Assembly: GCA_002917775.1 (NCBI GenBank)
Contig: KZ627161.1
Span: forward strand, 1,236,467 to 1,300,466
DNA length: 64,000 nt
Reading direction: 5' to 3'
From: Glaciozyma antarctica PI12
Lineage: Eukaryota; Basidiomycota; Microbotryomycetes; Kriegeriales; Camptobasidiaceae
Within the stretch, counting starts at the first letter, position 1; every line of letters begins with the position of its first letter. Positions 1 to 11,700 of the stretch are shown here, one piece after another. The translations under genes were made by a program, and so were the position numbers. The notes beneath the pieces are model-generated. The model was given only the letters and a program-made list of their open reading frames with translations, searched no databases and had not been told where the DNA came from.

Positions 1-3000
1 CGCGACGCCTCAAGACCTCGAAGCCGCTCACCAGAGTAGGGTCGGCGCTTCGGTCGCTTCGGAGGTTGTTGGCGTGCGATGATCCTGCGAAGATCGAGGA
101 ACTGTCGCTGTTCGGAGGTGAGGAGGGACATTCCAGACCGCCTAGTGAAGTTCTGAGACCGCTCGTTAGCTATGCTTAGCATCAGCATCGCGTCGTTCAG
201 AGCGTACCTCGATGATGACAGCGATAAACAGTGTAAGGATGAGCACCCCCCCGATGAGATTATAGGCGAGGAGGAAGAGAGCGTTGTACTGCGAAGCACC
301 TTGTTCTGGCTGCTGGTCGAGTCCGACGATGTCGCTGACGGAGTTCCTAACCGCTGTCCAACCTTCGCTGCAATACGGTCAAATCGACGTCAATCACTAC
401 GAAAAGATGATGCGAAAAGGACGCACAGCGAGATGATCTCGAACAGGATCAGAAGCGCGCTCTTGAACGAGTCGAAGCTCCAAACGTACGGATTCGCCCA
501 GACGCGAGGTGCTACGAAGCAGGATTAGCGACGAAAAACGCTCAGGGGCCTGGAGACGTACTGAGGTAGGCCCAATCCGACACGGCGGAGTTGAGGAACT
601 CTCCAGCGCATTCGGCCTTCGTCGCTACCGAGCTGTCGTTGCAGAAGAAAAGGAGTCCCGAAAAGACGTTCTGGCCGTACACAGCCCAAGGAACGATGTA
701 GAGGATACTACAGTGATCGTTAGCAGTGTTGGAGACGGTCGGAACGCTTGGACGTGCGCAAGCATAGAGGCGTCAAGGATACGTCCCGCGCCGACGATGA
801 GAACGTTGTAGAACGTCTCGCGCATCGTAGGCGTAAGGTTGATGAGTCGCAAGGCCCGAAACCCCTTGAGAGCTCGCGTGAAGCGGCTGATTCCAGCGCC
901 GCTTGCGATGGTGGTCGTCACGTTAACTACGACTGTCATGAGCACGAACTGTCGGATGCTTCGTCAGCTTGATGCCATCCTGCGAAGGTCCGTGGCTCAC
1001 GAAATCGAGGGTCGTCCAAATCGAAAGGAGGTAAGCGTTCGGTGCGAAGACGAAGCCGTCGGCAATGATTTTGACGAAGGCCTCCCCTTCACATAAGCTT
1101 CAGTACCAGTTATCTCGCACACGCGAAGAAGCCAACGCACCGACGAAAGCCAGGCCGAAAGCATACTCGCTCACGTTGAACCAGCTCCAACGAATGGCGC
1201 CGTTTCCGTTTCGCAGCAAGTAATCGCGACGGCTGTGAGAGTTGTTAGCCCGAACGAATGAAGGAAGACGGAACGGCGTACTAAACCGGCGTAGCGATGG
1301 CAGCGACGACCACGCTCCCGCAGATGGCGAGAAAGATGGCGAGCTTGAAGGCAAGTCGCTCCTTCGGGACTGCTGGTCGGCCATGAATTCGCTCTTCCCC
1401 GTACGCAGGGTCGACGAGTCGCTGGCAGAAGCGTCGGAGAGGGTTTTTCTGCGAGAAGATCCACAAAGACCGGTCGTAGCTGGGGTGAGCAGAGACGAAG
1501 TCGGCCTGGAGAGCGCGCCGTTCGCCCGTGATGCCGCGAGAATGCTCCTGGTCCTGCGCGCTCGATTCGATATTCGGAAGCAGGTCCCTGCAAGTCGTCG
1601 CTGACTTAGTCCTCGTCCTCGCCGAATTCAGCGAAACGAACACACCCTCGATAAACTGGCCCGTAGCTGTCGACGGGCGACGCGACCTCTCCGGGTACGA
1701 CGTCCTCAGGAGTCCTGCCCATGCGCATCGCATTGCGGGCCTTGGAGAAGATATCGATCGGGCTGCGAGAGCTGGCGGGTTCGATCTGCGAGCCTCGTCA
1801 GTGTGAGAGCAGAGCGGTATCCGCTGAACGAACCTTTTCCTCGTCGGTCCCCTCCGTCATAAAATCGCGCACGACCGCCTTGTTTATCGGCAAGACCAAG
1901 CTCGACGGAATGTTGCCGACTGACACCGTCTGCGCGAGAGGCTTCTCGTTAGGTACGCACGGCTGAGGAGAAGATTCGGCGGACCTTGGGCTGAGCCTTG
2001 ACGTAGTTGTAGGGGTTGAACCGGTGGAACCAGCTCTCGGTAGCGGCTTGAGGCTCGTTGCGGTTGACGAAAGCTTGAAGTTGCTGCCGGTGCTTCTCGG
2101 CTTCGGCGACTGTGAAGTTCTCGTTGAGGACCGCGATGAACATGTTGATCAGGACGAAGTAGCCGAAGAGCATCCAGCCCGCCATAAAAGTCGCAGCGAG
2201 GACGATCTGAACTTGACCGATCTCGGAAGAGAGGACGCTGTCCAAGATGTCGGTCCAGTTCTCGCTACACGCCACCGTCAGCTCGAGCTCGAGAAGAAGA
2301 CATTGTGTTGACTGGCGACGTACCTCGACAGAAGCTGATATTGGGCGAGGAATGCGTTGAATATCGAAGCGTAACTCATCGCTGGAACGTCGCCGTCTGC
2401 GTCGGGTCGGACAACGCCTCGCAAGAGCTGAACTCCCTGCGAAACAAGCGAGAGAGTCAGCAGGCGCTCCAAGGATCGTAGAAGGCAAGGTTACGATGAG
2501 AGCGCTGATGAAGGTCATCGCGAGGAGGAAAAATATCACGTTGAAGAGGGCAACGAACGTCCCCGTGACGCGAACCTGACGAATCGCAGAGTCAGTACGA
2601 TGGCCGAGTCCATCAGGCGCGGTAGCTCACCAAGAGCCTTCGCGTTCGAGGAATAGCAAGAATCACGCGATAGAAGCGTGCGAGCTGGAAGATGGTGAGC
2701 CATGGATAGGCGCTCGAGTCGCGAATGATCGGGATCTGGAGGAGGGAGGTGACGACGGCGAGTGTGATGTCGGTGATGTACTCTCTGCCGGACCAGAGAC
2801 TTCGCCAGTCGGGGAGAGAGGCGACGGCTCGGAGAAGGATCTCGACGTCGAAGGCGATGGTGAAGTAGAGCTCGATGCGAAGGAGGGAAGCGAGTCTCGA
2901 GGCTGTGGTGTCCGCGTTGCGACTGGCTTGAATCCCGAGGTCCGCGACGATTGCAGCGACCCAGACGAGGCGCGTTCGTTTGTAGGCTCGGCGAACGAGG

Positions 3001-5955
3001 TTGGCTCCTCGTCCAAGGCCTTGCGGGACGGCGGATGAGGATTCTCCAAGCGCACCGAGGCTGGGAGCGACACTGGAGAAGCCATAAGTCAGTGAAGGAC
3101 CTGCGTTGAGGAGAAAGGTGGACATACGGCGCCGGCGCAAAAGCAGAGTGCTTCGTCTCCTCCGCAAGTCTCGCGAACGACGACGTGATAACGGCAACAA
3201 ATAGATTCACGAGCCAGAAATTCAAGCATACGATGCCGACGATGAAGTAGACGCAGGAGACTATGTAGTCCGAGTCCATCGTTTGGAACATCACGCCCGT
3301 CCAGGTGTTCGCTGGCCCGAAGCAGCGTCAGCGTCGATACAGCGAGCCTCCAGCGATGCAAACTGACCGGAAGTAATGATCACGACCTGGAGAAGAGACG
3401 AAAAGATATTGTCGAAGCTGCTGACCCCGTTCATGGGGTTGCCGTCCTCCTGCGAGCGGAGATAGGTCAGCCCAGATTCGCCGAAGCTTTAAGCCGACCT
3501 TACGATGCAGATGCTAGGACTAGGGCAGATGAATCCCTTCGCAGCCTCGTTTACTGGTAGTCCAGTCGCCGAAACGATGTAGGCAGACGCGTTGCCAACG
3601 CTGTCGATGAAGCCTCCGCACCGCTGGTCGAAGGTGACGTTCTCGAAGACGCCGTTGGGATCTGCACGCACAAAGAGTTCAGTAAAGCACTCTCCGCACA
3701 GCGTATCCTCTGTCAGCTCACCGGTCCATTGACAAGCCCGACGGAACGATCCCTGGAAGGCCTGAATTCCGACGACCGCGAACAAAACCATCGCGAATGC
3801 CACGAAGAACGCCACTTGAACCAGCTGAGGCGACGCCTTCTTGAGCGACTGCAGAATCGTCTGCACGAGCACGAACAGTTAGCTTCCGAGCTGTTTTGGG
3901 TCGCGAGGAAGAGCTCACCATCGTCCCGGCCGTTACCGCCAAAAGTCGCGTCGCCCTCAGCACGCTCAGCGCACGGAAGATGAACAAGTTGTGCTTCGAC
4001 TCGACCCCCGCCATCGCGAGCACGAAGCACACCCAGAATGACGCGACTGCGACGAGGTCGACGCGGTTCCACGAATGGCGAAGGAACGCGCGCTGGTGCA
4101 TCGACCGCTGCTTTCGAATCGAAAGGACGAAAGGCGTGGCCGAGCTCGCTTGGAAGGTGGAGGAGAGGGCAGGGCGGAGGGAAAAGACCGAGGGTCCGCC
4201 GGGAGCGGTGGTGGAGGTGTTTTGGGCGCGAGAGTGGCGAGGCGTCCTGGAGGAGTAGCCCCGTTCGTGCGGGTTTGAGTCGGGAGGGAGGGGAGGGTAG
4301 CTTTTGGAGGGGGAGACGAGGGGAGAGCGAAGCCGTGGCGAGCTGAGGCCGTTGAGCGGAGTCGATCCGACGTTCTTGAACGTCCCGGCGGGGGTAGTCG
4401 TAGGTGCGGGAGACGCTGAGGAATGTTGGAGAGGGTTGAAGACGAGTCCGGTGACGACGACACGGGCGATGAGTTCGATCGTGAAGAGGACGAACATGCC
4501 GAAGAGGGCGTAATCCTCCCACGAGTGGAGGTAGCCTGAGGTTGGGCGAGGATAGTCGTAGACGGAGGGGGCGGATTGGATGGTGAGAACGACGACGGAG
4601 AGGAGGATCGAAAGGAGGATGAGAGGTTCGGTCCATCTGCGAGAGAGCGAGTCAGTGGCGCATTCGACGACTCGATGTACTGCAATCGCGTACCTCCATC
4701 GCAGGGCTCGAGAACACCCAATTCTGAACCGGTTCTCCGGCCCAAAGACTCCCAGAGTCTTTCCGCGCAGGTCCTCGAGATCCGGCGTGTCCACCTCGTC
4801 GTCCACCCCCTCCTCGTCCGCCTGAGCGATAACCCTGTCCTCCTGATCCGATATTCGCCTGTGTGGATAATGCCGCCTTGAAGGCTGCTCCCCCATCAAG
4901 GCCTCCGGTCCCGCACCCGCGAGATTGACGACCCGCAAGGAGATGCGCCGAATGTTTCGGGCTGCGGCGCTGAGCGTCGTGCGTCGACCTAAAGCATTCC
5001 CCGTCGGGTAGGCCTGGCCTGAGCCACGATTGCTGTCGGTTGAAGGGGCTCGTGGCGACGAGGAGGTAGAATTGGAGCCGAAGAATTGGGGATGAGGAAT
5101 TTGGAAGGAGGCGGAGCGGGCGGGAGGAATGAAAGCTGGCTGGAGGGGAGTATGTGGGTCGTCGGATTCGTGAGAGGGATGGCGGTCGACGGAAGTAGAA
5201 GTGAAGATTTGGCGCGCTTGATCGTCCTCGTCGTCTGAAGCGTCGTGCGAAGAGGTGGCGATGGAGAAGGGATGGGAGTCGACACGAGAGAGGGAATGGG
5301 AGGACGAATTGGAGTATCTGGCGGTCGCGTGGAGATTTCGCTGGTAATGGGAATGGAGGGGATCGTGTGTTGGGGTGGAAAGGTCGAAGGTGACGCCGTC
5401 TCTGAGCTGCTGTTCTCCTGAGCGTTCTCCTGAACTCCGCGGTCTCACGAACGTCGCGTCGCTGTCTCGACTTCGCCGCACCTCCTCCCTCGTTCCGGCA
5501 CCTTCAGAAGCAGGAGAAGGCGACCTGTACCCTCCCCAGCCGCCTAGCACAGCTCCCCGCCGAGGATCTCTCGCACCTCCTCCATCGCCCCAATCCGCCT
5601 CCGCACCAGCTCCACCCAGCCCTCCGTCCTCGGGCGGCGCGTACGAGCCGCTCCCGTCCCCCACGTGTATCCTACTCGGACTCCTGCGGTGCAGCCGTCC
5701 GTCGTCGAAGTCGAAGCTGCGAACGGCGCCGTCGCGGCGGAGGAAGGGGATAGGAGAGGAGTTGCGCCGGTGAGCTGAGGTGATGCCAACGCTGGAAAGG
5801 CGAAAGTCGCCCGCTTCTCCAAGAGCTACGCTGCTGGTCGAGGCGCGTGGTGAGGTGAGGTAGCTGTCGCAAAGGCCTACAAGCGAGGAGCTCGATAAGA
5901 CGGCTGAGAGAGGGCGGTCGCTCGAGTCTCCTGGTGACAGAGAGTCGGGGCTCAT
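1..5955 (-). CDS. CCH1: Cch1-type voltage-gated calcium channel, 3' part beyond window
   Basis: Pore-forming subunit of the fungal high-affinity plasma-membrane calcium channel, which works with Mid1. The ATG at 5955 opens a long Ser/Pro-rich cytoplasmic N-terminus of about 430 residues. Repeat I follows: S1-S4 at about 4650-3900, S5 at 3870-3740, P-loop ANTWTG near 3300, and S6 to 3170. Repeat II lies at about 3100-1970, with P-loop SSENWTD near 2260. After a linker (about 1960-1500) comes repeat III (about 1440-190) with P-loop residues LEGWTAV near 350. The conserved III-IV linker (NFTRRSG...LTSEQR) lies at about 115-15. Repeat IV and the C-terminus are outside the window. Many short introns interrupt the gene. 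It is divergent from the aminopeptidase, with about 136 nt between start codons. Family assignment is firm; exact exon borders are approximate. Confidence 0.95.
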
Positions 5956-6091
5956 CCACGCGTTCTCCGCCTGGAAGGAGGTGCTGGTTCGTCCACGAGG
6001 TTAAGTACAAAGAAAGCGAAGCACCACGCTGCCGAGGTTTCTCTCCGCGCTCTCTTGCGCTCGACTATCGCTAGTTCTTTCCCCAAACTTC

Positions 6092-8105
6092 ATGGTACGT
6101 TGCTTTCCAATTGTCTAATGCTCGTAGCCCAGCCGTCTGACAGCTTACGCAGACCCAGATGGCGTCCATCCCCGCCTCAGCTCGCCGCCTCCTCGATTAC
6201 GTGAATGCCAGTCCGACTCCCTTCCACGCGGTAGCCGAAGCCGTTGCTCGTGAGCCATGAACACCCTTCTCTTACACCGTGGGCCTTGCTAATCTAGTGA
6301 CTCGCAGGTCTTGAGAAGGCAGGCTTCGCCAGGCTCCATGAGCGCGAGTCGTGGGCGAAGCAGCTCAACCCTGGCTCCAAGTGGTACATTACGCGCAACC
6401 AGAGCAGCATTATCGCCTTTACAGTGCCGCCGAAGCTCGAGGCGAAGAAGCCTATCGGGATCAGCATTGTGGGGTGAGTGGAGCACACGCGGAGGCTCAG
6501 GAGGCGGGGAGGTTCGTGAGGGACCAGCGGCGCTAACGCGGGCGTGCAGGTGCCATACGGATTCGCCTCGGTTCATCATCAAACCTGTATCCCGGCGCGA
6601 GAAAGGAGGCTTCGCGGAGGTGGGCGTCGAGACCTAGTGAGCAGAGCACCTTCGATTGCGATGTGCTGGGAGCTGATGGCCGGTCGCTGCAGCGGAGGAG
6701 GAATCTGGGCTACGTGGATGGACAGAGACCTATCCATTGCAGGCCGTATCGTCGTTTTCCGGCACCTCTGCTTCCAAGCAGGACCCCGCGAAGTTTACCT
6801 CGCACCTCATTCTCCATCGTCCCCCCATCCTTCGAATCCCCACTGTGGCGATCCACCTCGCACGCGATCAGAACGAGAAGTTCTACTACAACCCTGTGCG
6901 TCTCTCCTCCTGAACCGGAGACCTCTCCTGACCAGGTTGCTTTCGCAGGAGACGCAACAAGTCCCGATCCTCGCCCTCGCGTCTCAAGCGTTCAACGAGT
7001 CCTTTGCCGCCGAAACATGCTGCTCAGAAGCCGTCACCTTCACCGATCCTCTCTCCATCACCTCTCACCACCACCCCATCCTTCTCCACACCATCGCTGG
7101 CGCCCTATCAGCCTCGCTCGGCGAGGACGTCGTCCCAACTCAAATTCACGATTTTGAGCTCTCTCTCTTCGACACCCAGCTCTCGACGATTGGAGGTGCT
7201 CTCGTATGTCCTTTCTTTCGGTCTTCGCGCGCCTGAATTGATGCCGTTCGGCGCAGAACGAGTTCATCTTCAGTCCCCGCCTCGACAACCTCTTCTCCTC
7301 CTACTGCGCCATCGAGGGCCTCATCGAGAGCGTCAAGGCCGACGACTGGGGCTCAGATGGACGCGTGTCGATGATTGCGCTTTGGGATAACGAGGAAGTC
7401 GGAAGTGTCTCTGCCTATGGCGCCGAGTCCAACTTTATCGAGGCCGTCATCGAGCGCGTCGCGGTGGCGCTGAAGAAGGAGGACGAGACGGCCACCGAGG
7501 CTTACCAGCAGACTCTCGCTGCGTCGTTCCTGCTCAGTTGTGATATGGGTCACGCCGCTCATCCGAGGTGCGTGCTCTCGCTGGCCTCCTCATCGCGAGC
7601 TATGTTAACGTTCCCTTCGGCGCGCAGCTTCTTGGAGAAGCACGAGGACAACCACCGTCCCCTCATCAACTCTGGTCCGGCGATCAAGACGAACGCTAAG
7701 CAGCGGTACGCCTCGACCGCGCAGACGACTTTCGCTCTCCGCCGGATAGCCAAGGTCGCCGGTGTGCCTCTGCAGGATTACGAGGTTCGCAACGACATGG
7801 CCTGCGGCTCTACCAGTGCGTTCCTTCCTTCTCCCGTCTCCCCACGACGAGCGTCGTGAGCTGATCGAGCGAGCAGTTGGTCCGCTGGTCAGCAAGATTG
7901 GGCTTCGCACGGTCGATATCGGATGCCCGATGTTGAGCATGCACTCTATCCGCGAGACGGCAGGCACCAAGGACGTTGGTCACCTTATCAGTGCGTCTTC
8001 CTCGGTCGTCGTCCTCGCTGTCGTCAAGCTGACTCCTCGGTCACAGATTTGTTTGAGACGTTCTTCGACAAGTTTAGCACTGTGGATAACCTCGACGTGG
8101 ACTGA
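6092..8105 (+). CDS. APE4: Aspartyl aminopeptidase, peptidase family M18
   Basis: Dinuclear-zinc aminopeptidase that removes N-terminal Asp/Glu; fungal Ape4 is cytosolic and delivered to the vacuole. All M18 metal and catalytic motifs can be read across the exons: CHTDSPRF (about 6550), SPRLDN (about 7275), NEEVGS (about 7390), DMGHAAHP (about 7545) and MHSIRE (about 7940). The family's usual length of about 480 residues fits. The start is ambiguous. An ATG at 6092 is followed at once by a GTACGT donor, giving a 3-nt first coding exon joined at 6153 (M-T-Q-M-A-S). The in-frame ATG at 6159 gives MASIPASARR and is the simpler start. The next gene downstream is the JmjC gene on the same strand. 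Confidence 0.95.
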
Positions 8106-8781
8106 GGAGGTGGAATCGAGCTTGTTTGCATCGTTCAAAGAACGAGAAGGCCCGCATCGCGCGCACCGCTCGCAACAGTAGCTCGCTTGTGGTCAGAGCA
8201 GGGCGTATCTTCGACGACAGCAGCGTCTGTCTGTGAACCTTCACTCAGCGCGAATAATTGCCTCAACTCTCGTTCTCAAAGCCATGGAGTCCTCGGTCTC
8301 TTTCAACTTCGCATCACGCGACTCCTTCGCACCGTGCGGCTGAGGACTCCTTCGCAGATTGGGATTGGCGCACCAAAGGCTGCTTGCACGATATATTCTG
8401 GTAGACTGGTTCTATCTGTCCTTGGTGGTTCCAGGCTCACGCGCACGGAAGGTCGCCGGCGAGGGACTGATCTCGTGGAGGGGAGGGAGGCAGGTTTCGG
8501 CGAGCCTCCTCTGTCAAAACGGGCACGGCTTCTCTATCGTGGCGTCCACTTGAGCATCAGTTAGAACGCTGGTCAGGGCAGCTAGAGCGAAGGACTTGAG
8601 ACGCTGGACTCACCCCACCCCTTGCTCAAATTTGTGACCTTGCGAACCTGCGACGTGCTGCTCTTCTTCTCCCACCACGTCTCGCCCTGCCGCCGACACT
8701 TCCTCAGCATAGTCACAGGCTTTTCGCACTCGGTACAAGAATCAACAGCCGCTCGACCGCAACAACCGCGCCAACGTCGAG
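8106..8781. other. Intergenic, no gene seen
   Basis: Between the aminopeptidase stop and the JmjC start, 676 nt hold the 3' UTR of the first and the promoter/5' UTR of the second. Short reading frames on both strands show no family resemblance. Confidence 0.6.
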
Positions 8782-11700
8782 ATGGCAACGGGGTCTTCGC
8801 ATTCGCAAGGCGAGCTGCCCCAGCAGTCGGATGGCAGTAACAACGCCACGCCTTCTGGTAAGTCTCTCCCTTAGTATAGCGTAACTCACAACTTGACCAC
8901 CAACTGACTTGCATTGTCAATTCAGTCGCGGTCGCTCAGCAGACCGAACGCTCTTCTCCCCCCGACTTCTCGCCAGCACCTCTCACCGATACTCCTCCTC
9001 CCCGCTCGGTCTCCTCTTCGCTCAAGATTACGTTCAAATCCTTAGGACTGGCGCCAGCAACTCTCGCGGCCTCGCAGCAGGCTCTGCCGGACACGCTCAT
9101 GGGGGTCGCGCCTTCGCAGGGCGTGACCGCAGCAGGAGACTCCGGAGCGCGCGAGGCCAGCGGCGAGGGAAGGACGGAGGAAGAGCGTTCCCGGGTGCCT
9201 GGGGGAGCTATCGTACAGCCGGGGGCGGAGTCGAGGGAGAACTCTGTTGACGAGCTGTTTGAGGTCACCTCCAGCAGCCGCTCCTCGTCGTCGAGCCCGA
9301 AGCTGCTCATCTCCCAGGTCCTCCCCTCCCCTCACCTCCTTTCCAACCAACCCGCCTCCCTCTCCCCTCCGACTTCCTCCGATCCCTCCTCCTCCTTCGC
9401 CTCCACCTCCGACACCACAAGTGGCCCCTCCTCAGCCGCGCCCAGCTTCGCACTCGCCCCCGCCCAACAGGCCAGTGCTCAATCTCTCGCCACCACCAAC
9501 CCAGCTCAGTTCCAGCTGCCGACGCACTCTCTCTCGGTCGAGAAGCCGGCCGCTATCGAGGTTCAGCCTTCCCCTCTCGCGACCCCCTCCCTCCCCTCGA
9601 CGAACGCGATCGCCTCCACCTCCTTCCTCCCTCTCCAGCTAACGCCCACCGTCGACCCCGCCGTCACTCCCAAGCCCTTCTTCACTTCCTTCCCTCCCGT
9701 CCCTCTTCCCGACTCTTTTGTTCGCACGCGGCTCGGCGACTACAGCGAGGTCATCAACGTCGATCCGGAGGACTACGGCTACTCAGCGACTGCCGAAGAG
9801 CTGGCGGAGGAGAAAGCGCTGGCCGAAGCGAAGCGCAAGGGCAAGGGCAAGGCGAAGGCGAACGATGGGAAGCCGCTGCCTGTCGGCTTTGGAAAGCTCA
9901 TAATGAGGGAGAAGGGCGCTGGAGGACGAGTCGATGTTCTAAGGAAGAGCGGATACGGGAACGGGAACGGGAAGCGCTCAGCTACCGCTACGAGCGACGA
10001 GTACGACAGCGACGACGGCCGTCCAGTGGTCCCGAAGAAGGTCGACGGGAGGAGGAACAACGGCGGCAAGTGGATCGACGGCGTACGCGTCAAGAGCAAG
10101 GCGGCGATTCAGCGAGAGAAGGATATCGCCGACCGAGCTGCGAGGAAGAAGGGCGGGTCGGGCAGGTACGACGGCGACGACAGCGAGTCGCAGAAGGACA
10201 AGATGGCGAAGGCGCGCGCAGGGAAGAAGCTGAAGGGTCCGAAGATGCGCTTCAGGCACGCGATGGACACTGGTGCGTTTATCTCGCTTTCAGCACCGAG
10301 GTGGGCCCTGACGCCGATTTCTGCCAGACTTCCTCTTCGATACGCCACTTCCAGATTGCGGCGATCGTCTCGACACCAGCCGTACTCCCACATTCCCCGA
10401 CTTCTTCGACCTCCTCTCCCGTCCTCCAGCCTACCGCGCGACGCCCAGCGAGTACGAACGCATCCTCAAATCGAACCCTGCTCGCATCCAGTCGTTCGAC
10501 GTCGCGGAAGAGCTCAACACGTCCGCTCAGATCGAGGAGTACAAGCCCGTTGAGGAGGATAAGCCCGTCGAGGAGGAGACGCCCGTCGAGGAGGAAGCTA
10601 AGCTGGTCGAGGAGGACGTCAAGCTGATCGAGGACGGGGTTCAGCTGGTCGAGGAGGAGGTTCAGCTGGTCGAGGAGGAGGTTCAGCTGGTCGAGGAGGA
10701 GGCTCAGCTCGTCGAGGAGGAGGCTCAGTTGGTCGAGGAGGAGGTTCAGCTGGGCGAGGAGGAGGTTCAGCTGGTCGAGCTCGTCGCGGAGGAGGGAAGG
10801 CCGGTCGAGGAGGAGGGCAGGCCGGTCGAGGAGCAGGGCCGGCTCGTCGAGAAGGGCAAACTCACCGAGAAGGAGCGCAAGCTCGCCGAAGACGACAAGC
10901 TCAAGCCTGCCGCCGAACCCGCCAAGCTCGAGACGACTAGGGCGCGTCCGATGCGTGCCAGCGCCAGTCGGGCTGTTTTCTTCGACATGGAAGACGACGA
11001 TAGCGACGAGGACGAGATGTCGCGGCTGCGAGACCCTTCCGTCGAGCTTTCCGCTGAGGAGGACGTCGAGCCTGAGCGCGAGATGGTGGCGCCTTCGAAG
11101 AAGCGCGGCAGGCCTGTCGAAGACGAGGGCACGAAGGCCGGCAAGAAGCGCGCGACCGACTCGTATGCGCCTAGCGAAGAACGACTGGAGAGCGTCGAGT
11201 CGGCTCTGCCTGCTCTGCCTGTGCAGCAGACAGCCCGAATCGGCAAGTTGCTCACGCTCTCGCTGCGTGCTCCCCAGCTGACCTCTCTAATTCTCCTCCA
11301 GCATCTCCAGTAATCAGCAACTCCAACTCGACCAACCGACTCGAGCGCTTCGACTCTCCCGCTAGCTCCTCCACCGAGGAAGGCTTCGCAATCCAGCTCG
11401 GATCTTGCCTGTCGAAGAACGCCAGGAGTCAACAGCAGTGCTTCCAGTGCGCTCCCAGTTCTCGTCGGCTGCAAAGCTATGCTGACGAAAACTCTCCCAC
11501 AGGTGCATGGGACGTCAGCACATCCGCCTCTGCGCGTTCCAGCAGATGCGCTACCTTCCCCTCAACAGCCGCCTCGCGCCCGCCTTCTTCCCCATCGATA
11601 GCGACAACTCCATCCCCGACTTCATCCACAAGTCGTTCAGCGAGAAGCTCACGACGGCGCACGCCGACGCCATCAAGACGGCCGTCGCCCCTCGCCTCAT

